Below, piece by piece: positions 1 through 8,009 of a DNA stretch of 64,000 nt. Both the position numbers and the translations under genes were made by a program. Each line of letters opens with the position of its first letter. Within the stretch, counting starts at the first letter, position 1. The DNA is from Natronococcus pandeyae. Its GTDB lineage: Archaea > Halobacteriota > Halobacteria > Halobacteriales > Natrialbaceae. The stretch covers positions 116,051-180,050 of the forward strand of contig NZ_PHNJ01000010.1 of the NCBI RefSeq assembly GCF_008122205.1. The letters run 5' to 3'. The notes below the pieces were generated by a model, which searched no databases, was not told the origin of the DNA, and saw nothing but the letters and a program-made list of their open reading frames with translations.

Positions 1-477
1 ATGGAAATGGGGCCGCGAGCGCTCGGCGCCCGGAGTATCCTCGCCGATCCGCGCACGGCCGAGTCACGGGATCAAGTCAACCGATTCGTCAAACACCGCG
101 AGGAGTGGCGACCGTTCGCGCCGTCGATGCTCGAGGGCGCGGCCTCCGACTATCTGGTCGACGGCGGCCCGGCACCGTTCATGATCGACGCGTACGATGT
201 CGACCCCAAGCAGACCGACGACCTGGAGGCCGTCTTGCACCCGGCCGACGACTCGACGCGCCCCCAAACCGTCCGCGAAGACCAGCACCCGCGCTATCAT
301 CGTCTCATCTCCGAATTCGGCGATATCACCGGTGTGCCGGTCATCCTCAACACCTCGTTCAACGACCACGCCGAACCGATCGTCCGAACGCCGACGCAGG
401 CGCTCAAAGACTTCTACGGGATGGGACTCGACGTCCTCGCGATCGAGGACGTCGTCGTCGAGAAGACCGAGAGGTAA
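1..477 (+). CDS. Carbamoyltransferase, C-terminal part (cut by window start)
   Basis: This is the C-terminal 158 residues of a NodU/CmcH-type carbamoyltransferase, which transfers carbamoyl groups from carbamoyl phosphate to sugars or natural products. The frame is open at the first base and begins with MGPRALGARSILADPR, the hallmark of the family's C-terminal domain (usual form FGPRALGNRSILADPR). The later stretch VPVILNTSFND is a second conserved block. Full-length members are 550-600 residues, so most of the gene, including the YrdC-like/Kae1-like N-terminal half, lies outside the window. It ends 59 bp before a convergent thioredoxin-like gene. The substrate cannot be inferred from this fragment. 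Confidence 0.85.
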   Translation: MEMGPRALGARSILADPRTAESRDQVNRFVKHREEWRPFAPSMLEGAASDYLVDGGPAPFMIDAYDVDPKQTDDLEAVLHPADDSTRPQTVREDQHPRYHRLISEFGDITGVPVILNTSFNDHAEPIVRTPTQALKDFYGMGLDVLAIEDVVVEKTER

Positions 478-535
478 CCCGGACTGATCTGGACTGTCCC
501 AAACTAATTTTGCTCTCCGAGGCTGTCGTACCGGC

Positions 536-913
536 CTATTCCTCAGTTCCAGCGTGCGTTTCGAGGACGTCGACGAGCGTGTCGGCAGACTGGAAACCGT
601 GGTCGAGTCGGTTGACTTCTTCGCCGTCTTGCAGGACGACGAGCGTCGGGACGCGTCGCACGGTGAACTTGTCGGCGAGGTCCGGAACGAGTCCGGCGTT
701 TACCGTCGCCACCGCACCGGGCGCACTGCGCGCAACGACGCCGAGCACCGGTTCCATGGAGGCGCAGATGCCACAGCCGGACGTGACGAACTCGAGGAGC
801 ACGAGATTGTGGCTCTCGAGCAAGTCGTCGTACTCACTTGTTGCCTCTAACTTGATCGGTGTCTCCGGCGCGTTCCCTCCACCGTCCGTCGTTTCGTGTA
901 CCGTGTCAGTCAT
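536..913 (-). CDS. Thioredoxin-family protein (CGIC active site)
   Basis: A 125-residue cytoplasmic thioredoxin-fold protein with a disordered N-terminus (about 20 residues). The active site CGIC occurs in LLEFVTSGCGICASMEPV, and the cis-proline loop is RRVPTLVV. It lacks the Trp of classical WCGPC, so redox potential and partners may differ from TrxA. The ATG at 913 is preferred over a TTG one codon upstream. A TATTGTGCAATA palindrome lies about 30 bp upstream, next to an A/T-rich box. That arrangement recurs at other redox genes in this window and suggests thiol-stress control. It is divergent from the DUF2270 gene. Confidence 0.85.
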   Translation of the reverse strand: MTDTVHETTDGGGNAPETPIKLEATSEYDDLLESHNLVLLEFVTSGCGICASMEPVLGVVARSAPGAVATVNAGLVPDLADKFTVRRVPTLVVLQDGEEVNRLDHGFQSADTLVDVLETHAGTEE

Positions 914-942
914 CAATATCTCTACGCACCGCAGGTATTTGA

Positions 943-955
943 GTATTGTGCAATA
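943..955. promoter_or_regulatory. Shared redox-promoter palindrome (GTATTGTGCAATA)
   Basis: A near-perfect palindrome GTATTGTGCAATA in the divergent promoter between the thioredoxin-like gene (start 913) and the DUF2270 gene (start 1018). On the minus strand it sits directly upstream of an AAATACC TATA-like box, the same placement as at 26533 and 21102. It is a candidate operator for the OxsR-like regulators. Confidence 0.5.
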
Positions 956-1017
956 AAAGCAATATAATGTGTCGCCACCGTTATTTTGCGTTGCTCACCG
1001 AAGAACGGCCGGAGACA

Positions 1018-1719
1018 ATGACCGACGGCACCGATCCCGAGGGTGCAACAGCCGATCCCGGACGTGAGATGGGACAGGACACGTCAGAGCTGAGTACGGT
1101 CTTCGGCGACGTCTATCGTGGCGAGTTGGATCGTGAAACGACCTGGCGATCCCGACTGGATCAGACGACGACCTGGAGCGTCACGATTATGGCTGCGATC
1201 CTCACGTGGACGTTCTCGAGTCCCGACAACCCACATTACATTATCCTCGTTGGCGTACTGGCTGTCGGTCTGTTCTGCTGGATCGAGGCTCGCCGGTATC
1301 GCGACTACGACGTCTACCGCGCACGCGTCCGACTGTTCCAGCAGGATCTGTTCGCGAGCGCACTCGACCCGTCCTTGGATGCCGAACGCAGTGAGTGGCG
1401 AACCGAACTGGGTGAGGACTACAGACACCCGACGTACAAGATTACGATGTTCGAGGCCGTGTCGAACAGGCTTCGACGCATCTACTTCGCGCTGTTGCTC
1501 GTTCTCGGTCTGGCGTGGCTCTTTCGCGTGACGGCGTTCGTCCCGGACGCCGCTCTCCCCGACGCTGCAGCAGTCGGAACGGTCCCCGGAGCTGTCGTTC
1601 TCGTGATCGTCGGCGCGTTCTACGCGGCGTTGTTCGCAGTGATGCTCTGGCCCCACGAACGCGAGGCCGAAGGGGAGTTTCGTGACGTGGAGGCTGGCGA
1701 ATGGAAGGACACAGAGTGA
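1018..1719 (+). CDS. DUF2270 integral membrane protein
   Basis: A 233-residue predicted membrane protein of the DUF2270 family, whose function is unknown. The ATG at 1018 is chosen because the 24 residues encoded upstream are not family-like and overlap the promoter. After an acidic N-terminus there are two TM segments around residues 46-85 (VTIMAAILTWTF, IILVGVLAVGLF). A conserved soluble block follows with the pattern IEARRYRDYDVYRARVRLF, then two more TM helices (about 155-175 and 187-208) and an acidic tail. It may share a bidirectional regulatory site with the thioredoxin-like gene. No catalytic motif is visible. Confidence 0.8.
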   Translation: MTDGTDPEGATADPGREMGQDTSELSTVFGDVYRGELDRETTWRSRLDQTTTWSVTIMAAILTWTFSSPDNPHYIILVGVLAVGLFCWIEARRYRDYDVYRARVRLFQQDLFASALDPSLDAERSEWRTELGEDYRHPTYKITMFEAVSNRLRRIYFALLLVLGLAWLFRVTAFVPDAALPDAAAVGTVPGAVVLVIVGAFYAALFAVMLWPHEREAEGEFRDVEAGEWKDTE

Positions 1720-1742
1720 TCACGTTACGTGGTGATCGTCGG

Positions 1743-2315
1743 TCACGCCCGTGACGCACACGTCGGACACGACCGTCGGTGACGAACGTAAATCAACCCC
1801 ACTAGCAGTGTGACCGAGACCACGCCGAGCAGGGGCCGCAGCGGATCGACGTACGTCATAAGCGCGGACGAACCGAACAACGCCAACAAAATAGCGTTAC
1901 AAACCGGACAGCTGACTGCCAGGAAACCGCCGATCAGGCCGCCAAACGCCAGTCGGTCCGAATGGGCTTCGTCATCGTTCTCACCGTGGCGATGATTGTG
2001 GTCGTAATCGTGAGCCTGAGTGGAATCGTACTGGTCCGGTTCACCGTTTCCACCCCGTTCGTCAGGTTCACCTTCGCTGGCGCTGTGAACGTCCGTTGCG
2101 AGTCGTTGAGCGACGTAAATGCCCGCCAGAATCGCAGTCAGCGTGAGAAACAGGTAATCGAAGCCCGTCCGCGGGACCATCCGAACGAAGAGCGGGTTCG
2201 GGATAAGTTCGGTGACGAGCCCGAACAGGGCGAACACACCCGTCGACGTAGCGGCTCCCCAGGCGACTGCCCGCCGGTTTGTGCCGAGTAATCGGTTGCG
2301 TCTCCCACCCGTCAT
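1743..2315 (-). CDS. Cys-rich membrane protein with His/Asp-rich loop
   Basis: A 190-residue integral membrane protein of unrecognised family. There are two N-terminal TM helices, then a 45-residue hydrophilic loop rich in His and Asp (HDYDHNHRHG) that could bind metal. Two more TM helices follow; the first carries SCPVCNAI at its entrance. The C-terminus ends in SCPTCASRA. The paired CxxC motifs and the neighbouring DsbA-like and thioredoxin genes suggest a membrane thiol or metal role, but this is inference. Its ATG at 2315 overlaps the stop of the upstream gene (ATGA), so the two are translationally coupled. An alternative start lies nine codons upstream. Confidence 0.7.
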   Translation of the reverse strand: MTGGRRNRLLGTNRRAVAWGAATSTGVFALFGLVTELIPNPLFVRMVPRTGFDYLFLTLTAILAGIYVAQRLATDVHSASEGEPDERGGNGEPDQYDSTQAHDYDHNHRHGENDDEAHSDRLAFGGLIGGFLAVSCPVCNAILLALFGSSALMTYVDPLRPLLGVVSVTLLVGLIYVRHRRSCPTCASRA

Positions 2316-2860
2316 CGTGCTCCCTCCGGCGAGAGAACACACTGTTCGGGATGGCCCGCACGTCCGAGAAAGAACCCCAGGAGCGCGAGACCGCCGATCT
2401 GGAGGAGCGTACCGTCGAATGGCAACAGCGTGAGCCCACCGGCGAACCCGAGAAAGGCGAGCAGTCCCGCGCCACAGCTCGCACAGCCGGATGCGACGAG
2501 ACCCGGAAGGACGCCGGACACGCTCGTCGCGCCCGAGAGCCCGACGAGCCGGAGTTGTGCGACGGCGTTGACGACGGCGATACCGGTTAGGAACGCGTAG
2601 GAGACAATGATCGCGAGCCCCGTGATGCCGTCGGTCAGGTAGACGGACTCCGTCAGGGAGACGAGGACGTAATCGAACCAGTGGAGTCCATCGCCCAATA
2701 ACTGTAGCGCGAACTCCGGCATCGTACTTAGGATCAACAAGCTGTAGGTACCGACCGTGACGAGGACGAAACCGGCCGTCCCGCGCCAGGATTCGAACGG
2801 ATACCGTATCGCATCCGAAAGGTTCTGGCCGAATCTAGCGACCGGGTCGGTCCAGTTCAT
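2312..2860 (-). CDS. Membrane protein with intramembrane CxxC motif
   Basis: A 182-residue membrane protein starting MNWTDPVARFGQ at 2860. There are about five hydrophobic segments: two near the N-terminus, one in the middle, then a pair around SGCASCGAGLLAFLGF and LLQIGGLALLGFFLG. The CASC motif within or beside a TM segment and the final Cys-containing tail recall its downstream neighbour, so the pair may be distant paralogs or partners. It is first in a two-gene operon and is divergent from the DsbA-like gene at 3106, consistent with disulfide chemistry at the membrane. No precise family is recognised. Confidence 0.7.
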   Translation of the reverse strand: MNWTDPVARFGQNLSDAIRYPFESWRGTAGFVLVTVGTYSLLILSTMPEFALQLLGDGLHWFDYVLVSLTESVYLTDGITGLAIIVSYAFLTGIAVVNAVAQLRLVGLSGATSVSGVLPGLVASGCASCGAGLLAFLGFAGGLTLLPFDGTLLQIGGLALLGFFLGRAGHPEQCVLSPEGAR

Positions 2861-3105
2861 AGCCCCTCCATCCAGTTCGAGAATCGATCTCTTCCGACCA
2901 CCTCGAGCCTGAACTGCGGGGTCGAATACGATGGAATGGTCCGACTCGACCAGCCAGTCGACACCTGGAACGGGACGCGTGTACTCGGTACCACGAGTAG
3001 GTGTCTCGTCGCACGATTCCCACAAAGGTGCAACTCCGTTTTGCTGACCCAGCAAATCGACGCGTCGGTTACGTGGAAAGGATGTGAACCAGGAATCGAA
3101 CACGA

Positions 3106-3834
3106 ATGTCGCTCGATCAGACGACCCGTCGTGCCGTACTCGCCGGTTCGACCCTCGCGCTCGGTGGCGGTGGTGCGTACTATCTCTCTCGCTCGGCCGA
3201 TACTGACGGCGGCTCCCTTTCGCCGACGATGCACGCGAGCGAAGAAAGGTCGGCCCTCGGCGTCGACCTGGCGGGAAAACCGATCGTAGGCGATCCGGAC
3301 GCACCGCTCGATATTTACTACTGGACCGACTTCCAGTGTCCGATCTGCGAACAGTTCGAACGGGAAGTGCTTCCCGAACTCGTCGCAGACTACATCGAGT
3401 CCGGGGAGGTACGGCTCGTCTTCATCACGCTCCCTTTCTTCGGCCCGGATTCGATGACCAGCGCTGTCGCCTCCAGATGCGTCTGGGAGCAGGTCCGCGA
3501 GTCGGATCCAGCTGCCTACTGGGACTGGCACGCTGCGGTCTTCGACGAACAGGGAGAGCGCAACTCGGGGTGGGCTGGGGCGGACAATCTGCTCGAGATT
3601 ACCGACTCGGTCCCAAACGTCGACGCCGACGACCTCGCAGCCTGTCTCGAGGACGACCGCACGGCATTCGAAGCCGACGTTGAAGCCGATGCAGCGCAGG
3701 CGCGGTCGTTCGACATCCGCGGGACGCCGACGTTCGTTGTCTTCGACCCGGACGCCGAAGCAGCCGGAACGCTGGTCGGAGCCCAACCACCGGAGCGGTT
3801 CGGGGATGCGCTCGAGCAGATCCGAGAAGCGTAA
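3106..3834 (+). CDS. DsbA-like thioredoxin-domain protein, Tat-type leader
   Basis: A 242-residue extracytoplasmic thiol-disulfide oxidoreductase of the DsbA/BdbD-like (DSBA_2/Thioredoxin_4) type. The N-terminus TTRRAVLAGSTLALGGGG is a twin-arginine leader that could remain as an anchor. The active site C78-P-I-C81 lies in TDFQCPICEQF, followed by the helical insertion and the cis-Pro segment DIRGTPTFVVFD. It would introduce or isomerise disulfides in secreted proteins. VKOR at 22977 is a plausible re-oxidising partner. An ATG at 3106 gives the whole Tat signal. Nearby membrane CxxC proteins support a common export/redox role. Confidence 0.88.
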   Translation: MSLDQTTRRAVLAGSTLALGGGGAYYLSRSADTDGGSLSPTMHASEERSALGVDLAGKPIVGDPDAPLDIYYWTDFQCPICEQFEREVLPELVADYIESGEVRLVFITLPFFGPDSMTSAVASRCVWEQVRESDPAAYWDWHAAVFDEQGERNSGWAGADNLLEITDSVPNVDADDLAACLEDDRTAFEADVEADAAQARSFDIRGTPTFVVFDPDAEAAGTLVGAQPPERFGDALEQIREA

Positions 3835-3985
3835 CTCGAGGGCGTCCACGGCCGAAGCGTCGAACGGATGCAGCAACGGTCGGTGTTCCGTTCGTTCGGT
3901 TTTCTTACGTCGGTCAGCACCAGACTCCTCGCCACCTTGCACTCGATAGCAGCGCACGTATTTTTGTCACTATGGGACCACGATC

Positions 3986-4555
3986 ATGTCCGCTCAATCT
4001 GAACGTTGGTTCGGACTTCGAAAAACGGCGAAGCCGCTCGTTCAAGCGGGCGTCGTCCTCGGAATCGGTCTTGGTGGGTTCTTCGACGGGATCGTTCTCC
4101 ACCAACTCCTCCAGACGCACCACATGCTGTCGGCCCGAACGGACACGACCGACCTCGGCCAGTTGCAACTGAACGTGCTCGCTGATGGGCTCTTCCACGT
4201 CGGCACCCTTCTGTTCACGATCGCCGGAATCGTATTGCTCGTGCGTGCGTGGCGTCGATCGGACGTTCCCCCGTCGTACAGGACGCTCGTCGGATCGGTG
4301 TTCGTGGGGTGGGGCAGCTTCAACCTCGTCGAGGGGGTCGTGAACCACCACCTCCTCGAGTTGCATCGCGTCTGGCCCGACGGGCCCGGTGGGGCACTCG
4401 TCTGGGACGTCGGGTTCTTGCTGTCCGGCGTCGTCTTTCTCGTCGGCGGCTACGTCGTCGTTCGCACTGACGAAGCCGTGGCGCCGTCGTCTCACGGTGG
4501 GAACGAGACGACCGATAGCGAACACGTGGACACGACCGATAGTCGGTCCGAATGA
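3986..4555 (+). CDS. DUF2243 membrane protein
   Basis: A 189-residue integral membrane protein of the DUF2243 family (function unknown). The family signature is visible: GIGLGGFFDGIVLHQLLQTHHML near residues 27-50 and later WGSFNLVEGVVNHHLLELHRV. Four TM helices lie at about 20-38, 66-88, 103-122 and 140-160, with a polar, acidic C-terminal tail. Conserved His residues inside the helices suggest heme or metal binding, as proposed for similar His-rich membrane proteins, but nothing here proves it. It stands alone, 151 bp after the DsbA-like gene. Confidence 0.82.
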   Translation: MSAQSERWFGLRKTAKPLVQAGVVLGIGLGGFFDGIVLHQLLQTHHMLSARTDTTDLGQLQLNVLADGLFHVGTLLFTIAGIVLLVRAWRRSDVPPSYRTLVGSVFVGWGSFNLVEGVVNHHLLELHRVWPDGPGGALVWDVGFLLSGVVFLVGGYVVVRTDEAVAPSSHGGNETTDSEHVDTTDSRSE

Positions 4556-4711
4556 CCACTGTCGCGGTGGGTGGTTTTTACCGACTGTACAGACTCGGCC
4601 GGTTCGGTGAGATCTGGCGGTTCGGACGGGAGTTTCGGATCAGTGGTCCTCCTGTGTCGAACGATGCCCAGGGAACGATGGCTGGGATGACTGACAGTCA
4701 GGTTGTATTAT

Positions 4712-4728
4712 GTATTGTATAGTATTGG
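4712..4728. promoter_or_regulatory. TATTG-type element upstream of the CoADR-like gene
   Basis: Two overlapping half-sites, GTATTGTATAGTATTGG, lie about 50 bp upstream of the flavoprotein ATG (4774). They match the GTATTG half of the shared redox motif. A TATA-like ATACTTTAG follows, at a distance suited to a leaderless or short-leader transcript. Confidence 0.4.
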
Positions 4729-4773
4729 GAGCTACGGAAAATACTTTAGCCGTACCCGACCGATTGTCCGTGT

Positions 4774-6120
4774 ATGGCCAATACGTTCGTCGGTATCGGT
4801 GGTGACGCAGCGGGAATGAGTGCTGCGAGCAAGGCAAAACGAGAGAATCCGGAGTTAGACGTCGTCGTCTTCGAGAAAGGGGAGTGGGTATCGTACGCAG
4901 CCTGCGGGATGCCGTACTACGTGAAGGGAGCGGTCGACGAGTTAGACGACCTCGTCACCATATCGCCCGACGAGTTCCGGAGCGAGCGAGATATCGACCT
5001 GCGAACGAATGCAGAAGTCGTCGCCATCGATCCGGACGCTGCGGAGGTAACGGTCGACGCCGACGGCGACACCTATGAACAACCGTACGACGACCTCCTG
5101 ATCGCAACCGGCGCGAGCGCGATCGAACCACCGTTCGACGGACTAGAACTCGACGGCGTCTTCACTATCCACGATATGGACGAAGCTGACGCCATCGAAG
5201 ACTACGTCACGCAACACGAGCCCGAGACCGCCGCGATCGTCGGCGGCGGATACGTCGGAATCGAGATGGCCGAGGCGCTGTCGGCCCGCGGCGCCGACGT
5301 CCACCTCTACGAGATGCTTCCCCACGTCCTGCAGCCGTTCGGCGAACCCGTCGCGTCGGTCGTCGAGGACCACCTTCGCGAGCACGGGGTCGAACTCCAC
5401 CTCGAGACTGCCGTGTCCGGATTCCGCGGCGACGACCGCGTCAACGGCGTCACACTCGAGAACGAATCCGTCGCTGCCGACATCGCGATCGTCGGCGTCG
5501 GTGTGAGCCCGAACGTCGAACTCGCTGCCGAGGCCGGTCTCGAGCTCGGTCCAACGGGTGCGATCGCGACGGACGAGTACGGCCGGACGAACGTCGAGAA
5601 CGTTTACGCGGCCGGAGACTGTGCGGAAGCGCGCCACGTCGTGACCGGCGATCCGGACCGCGTTCCGCTGGCGTTGACGGCGAACCGTGCGGGGCGAGCG
5701 ATCGGACAGACGGTCACCGGTGATCCGACACCCGTCGGCGACATCGCGGGGACCGCGATCGTGAAGGCGTTCGATCTCGGGGCCGCTCGAACGGGCATCG
5801 TCGACGAGGAACGGGCACGAGAGGCGGGCTTCGATCCCGTTTCGGTCTCGATCTCGGCCGCGTCACGTGCTCACTACTATCCCGACGGATCGGAGCTCAC
5901 GGTGACGCTGGTCGCCGATCGCGAGGGCGAACGGGTACTCGGCGGCACCGTCGTCGGTCGCGAGGGTGCCAAGCGAATCGATACGATCGCGATGGCGCTA
6001 CACGGCGGGCTGACCGTCTCCGAACTACAGAACGCGGATCTGGCATACGCACCACCGTTCAGTCCCGTCTGGGATCCGATCCTCACCGCAGCGAAAGTTC
6101 TCGATGGCAAACTCGAGTAA
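4774..6120 (+). CDS. FAD-dependent CoA-disulfide reductase / NADH oxidase-like protein
   Basis: A 448-residue flavoprotein of the CoA-disulfide reductase, NADH oxidase and persulfide reductase group. The FAD Rossmann motif is GIGGDAAGMSAASKA at the N-terminus. The single redox cysteine is C44 in SYAACGMPYYVKG, which is diagnostic of CoADR-type enzymes. The NAD(P)H site is AAIVGGGYVGIEMAEAL (about 150-166), the FAD-binding VYAAGDCAEA is near 270, and a dimerisation domain follows. Family members reduce CoA disulfide, persulfides or polysulfides with NAD(P)H. With a DsrE protein and a PSR-type operon nearby, a role in sulfane-sulfur or low-molecular-weight thiol handling is likely. Assigning one substrate would be a guess. 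Confidence 0.88.
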   Translation: MANTFVGIGGDAAGMSAASKAKRENPELDVVVFEKGEWVSYAACGMPYYVKGAVDELDDLVTISPDEFRSERDIDLRTNAEVVAIDPDAAEVTVDADGDTYEQPYDDLLIATGASAIEPPFDGLELDGVFTIHDMDEADAIEDYVTQHEPETAAIVGGGYVGIEMAEALSARGADVHLYEMLPHVLQPFGEPVASVVEDHLREHGVELHLETAVSGFRGDDRVNGVTLENESVAADIAIVGVGVSPNVELAAEAGLELGPTGAIATDEYGRTNVENVYAAGDCAEARHVVTGDPDRVPLALTANRAGRAIGQTVTGDPTPVGDIAGTAIVKAFDLGAARTGIVDEERAREAGFDPVSVSISAASRAHYYPDGSELTVTLVADREGERVLGGTVVGREGAKRIDTIAMALHGGLTVSELQNADLAYAPPFSPVWDPILTAAKVLDGKLE

Positions 6121-6329
6121 GCTGGGCGATTCTCTCCACGCGTTCGTCGGCTGCTCGAGGATTCGGCCACACTGTGCGAAACGCGATTGCATCTTGATAT
6201 CGCGGCGGGATTTTCCGTAGATTCCAGTTATGAATACGATTAGTCAGAATTCGTGTCTCTATTTTGAAAGAGACCCTGTCGGTGTGTAACTTCAGGGGCA
6301 ACCCAAATTCGACGGTCCTCGGTGTAGAC

Positions 6330-6470
6330 TTAGAAGTCAGGCACCGTCCAATCGTAGTAGTCGGCGACAATATCTATCGCCCCGTATGCGACCGCCAAGG
6401 TTATCGCTGTCCCAATCAAGAAGAGAATCAGTGCGATAGACAGGATATACGTTAGCGTTCCAGAGTCCAT
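6330..6470 (-). CDS. Small single-span membrane protein
   Basis: A 46-residue peptide with one long hydrophobic segment (TYILSIALILFLIGTAITLAVAYG) followed by an amphipathic acidic end, DIVADYYDWTVPDF. The start at 6470 (MDSGTL) leaves a compact protein; an ATG three codons upstream at 6479 is equally possible. The codon pattern and hydrophobic segment make chance unlikely, but no family is recognised. It lies alone between the CoADR-like and DsrE genes. Confidence 0.5.
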   Translation of the reverse strand: MDSGTLTYILSIALILFLIGTAITLAVAYGAIDIVADYYDWTVPDF

Positions 6471-6479
6471 ACTACCCAT

Positions 6480-6970
6480 CGGGTGCTCACTGATAAAAAC
6501 ATGGTGACACTCCACCTCTGGAATAGCACAGGCCCAATTGTCCAGTTTTGCAGGCCAGTTTCAGCCCGCTTTCCCACCCGCTATATTCACTACACATCTG
6601 TCACTCTGCGTGATACTGGAACGGTTTCGAGTGCTCGGTTCTGCCAGTCTGTTCGATCACACTAGGGAATCCCACAGAATAATCGCGTCGCCGTCGACGG
6701 CATCTCTGACCGACTCGACAGCTGGCTCGTTCCTCCCGTGCTGGTACTTGTTGGTAGCTACGGATCGTAACTGGAGTCGTCGTCGTGTGAACTCCTGCCT
6801 CTCCGCGAATGAAGACCCTCGAGCGTGAGTGGCGCCACGGAACCGTCGATGTCCAGTCGTCCTCCACGAGCCGACGCAGTTCGGACTATCGAGACGCGGA
6901 TGAACTGAGTGCAGAGTGCGTCTCTGACAGGTCCCTCGCAGTCTCTCGAGCACGAGGGTAATAGGTTATA
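6480..6970. other. Gene-poor interval upstream of dsrE-like gene
   Basis: About 490 bp with no convincing gene. On the minus strand, 6657-6830 is open and reads like the C-terminal end of a decayed protein (it ends GDAIILWDSLV). It has no credible start and no family match by eye. Confidence 0.4.
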
Positions 6971-6988
6971 GTATTGGAACCACAATAC
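6971..6988. promoter_or_regulatory. Perfect GTATTG-N6-CAATAC inverted repeat
   Basis: GTATTG, six bases, then CAATAC: a perfect 6-bp inverted repeat that ends six bases before the DsrE ATG at 6995. It uses the same half-sites as the other redox promoters in the window. A site this close to the start would overlap the transcription start and suits repression. Confidence 0.45.
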
Positions 6989-6994
6989 ACATCC

Positions 6995-7348
6995 ATGAGT
7001 CCACAACAGTCCGACTCGTCGGTCGACAGTATCGGAATCGTTCTCGAGACGGCAGATCCAGAGCGCGCCTGGAACGCGCTGCGTCTGGGGAGTACGGCAG
7101 TCGAAGACGGACACGACGTCTCGGTGTTCCTGCTGGGCGACGGTGTCGAGGCCGAGGAGATCACCGACGACCAGTTCGACGTTCGAGACCGAATGGAAGC
7201 GTTCGTCGACGCTGGCGGCGACCTGCAGGCGTGTGGGACGTGTCTCGAGATTCGCAACAGCGAAGAGAGCGAATACTGCCCGATGTCGACGATGTCGGAT
7301 CTGCTCGAGATCGTAACCGAGTCCGATCGCGTGTTGACGATCGGGTAG
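6995..7348 (+). CDS. DsrE-family sulfur-transfer-like protein
   Basis: A 117-residue cytoplasmic DsrE/DsrF-like protein. The fold signature is IGIVLETADPERAWNALRLG near the N-terminus, then VSVFLLGDGVEA, and a C-terminal Cys pair C80-G-T-C83 in LQACGTCLEIR with a further Cys near residue 95. DsrE-like proteins relay persulfide sulfur between carriers or act in thiol stress. The ATG at 6995 is chosen because an upstream in-frame ATG lies inside the inverted-repeat operator. It is monocistronic. The operator and the neighbouring CoADR-like gene point to sulfane-sulfur metabolism. Confidence 0.85.
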   Translation: MSPQQSDSSVDSIGIVLETADPERAWNALRLGSTAVEDGHDVSVFLLGDGVEAEEITDDQFDVRDRMEAFVDAGGDLQACGTCLEIRNSEESEYCPMSTMSDLLEIVTESDRVLTIG

Positions 7349-7439
7349 GGAACGGTGTGTCTCGCCGCGAGCGAATTCGTCCCGAGGTCGGCGACAAGAG
7401 GAATCGACGACAGCAGTCCGTATCAGTACCGACGAGAGT

Positions 7440-7720
7440 GAAGTACCTCGGGGTCAAGCCCCGAGGCTTCCCCGTCTTGGGGCCGCACCGCGCCCGCAGG
7501 CGAATTTAATTCCCCTCGACCTTCCCTGACAGGTCGGCTGGAATTAACACCCGAACACGCCGATGTGTCCGTGAGGGTCGGCCGCTCCACCACGGCCCGA
7601 CAACTCCCGTCTCACCCACCATAGCAGCAGGGTTTTGAGAGGAGCCGCATTTCCAAACTGTCGAACGACCAGCAAAGGAATTGAGGTCTTCAATTCCATG
7701 CTTTGGGGGTTGTTTTCTGG
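7440..7720 (-). ncRNA. Candidate structured RNA or IS200/IS605 right-end remnant
   Basis: The minus strand has a TATA-like box (GATAAATAGG, about 7731-7740) followed by a region without a credible protein. The putative transcript starts with a perfect 8-bp hairpin (7677-7697, GGAATTGA/TCAATTCC). It ends with two GC-rich hairpins: 7470-7482 (CCCC/GGGG) and 7446-7466 (CCTCGGGG, loop TCAAG, CCCCGAGG). The last hairpin resembles right ends of haloarchaeal IS200/IS605 (TnpB) elements, whose ends act as guide-RNA scaffolds. No tnpB is present. A frame of 79 codons (7506-7745, minus) exists but does not look like a known protein. Confidence 0.4.
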
Positions 7721-7801
7721 CCGTTACAACCCTATTTATCGCCAAGTGTATTAAATACCATCCTATCGGAGTGAAAGTGAAAATGAGCGTACGGCCTTCA
7801 C

Positions 7802-7979
7802 CCTCGGGGTCAAGTGGTTCGAGACGCGAAGCGTCTCGTCATCAAGCGAGACCGGAGGTCTCGCGGAAATCGCGGAGTCTGGCGGGGCGTACGTCCCGCT
7901 GACCTCGCGGGAACTTCGTTCCCGCTTAGCTTCGCTCCGCTCAGTCACGGAAGATCATGTCTTCCGTACGACCCCGAGG
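7802..7979. repeat. Multi-branched hairpin array closed by 10-bp arms
   Basis: Perfect outer arms CCTCGGGGTC (7802-7811) and GACCCCGAGG (7970-7979) enclose consecutive short-loop hairpins. These are 7820-7838 (8 bp, GAA loop), 7846-7864 (8 bp, GGA loop), 7882-7899 (6-8 bp), 7907-7925 (8 bp, TTC loop) and 7947-7967 (8 bp, TCATG loop). The sequence after the right arm (GGCACTCGGCCTGCTC...CTGTAGA) is similar to 26140-26163. The same CCTCGGGGTCAAG start occurs at 7446 without the insert. It may be a mobile hairpin repeat or a folded RNA; function is unknown. Confidence 0.6.
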
Positions 7980-8009
7980 CACTCGGCCTGCTCTATCTGT
8001 AGACGCGGC

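Noticed and set aside
2857..3957. A 366-codon minus-strand frame opposite the DsbA-like gene.
   Set aside because: It overlaps the DsbA-like gene with its Tat signal and CPIC motif. Composition is a mirror of that gene.
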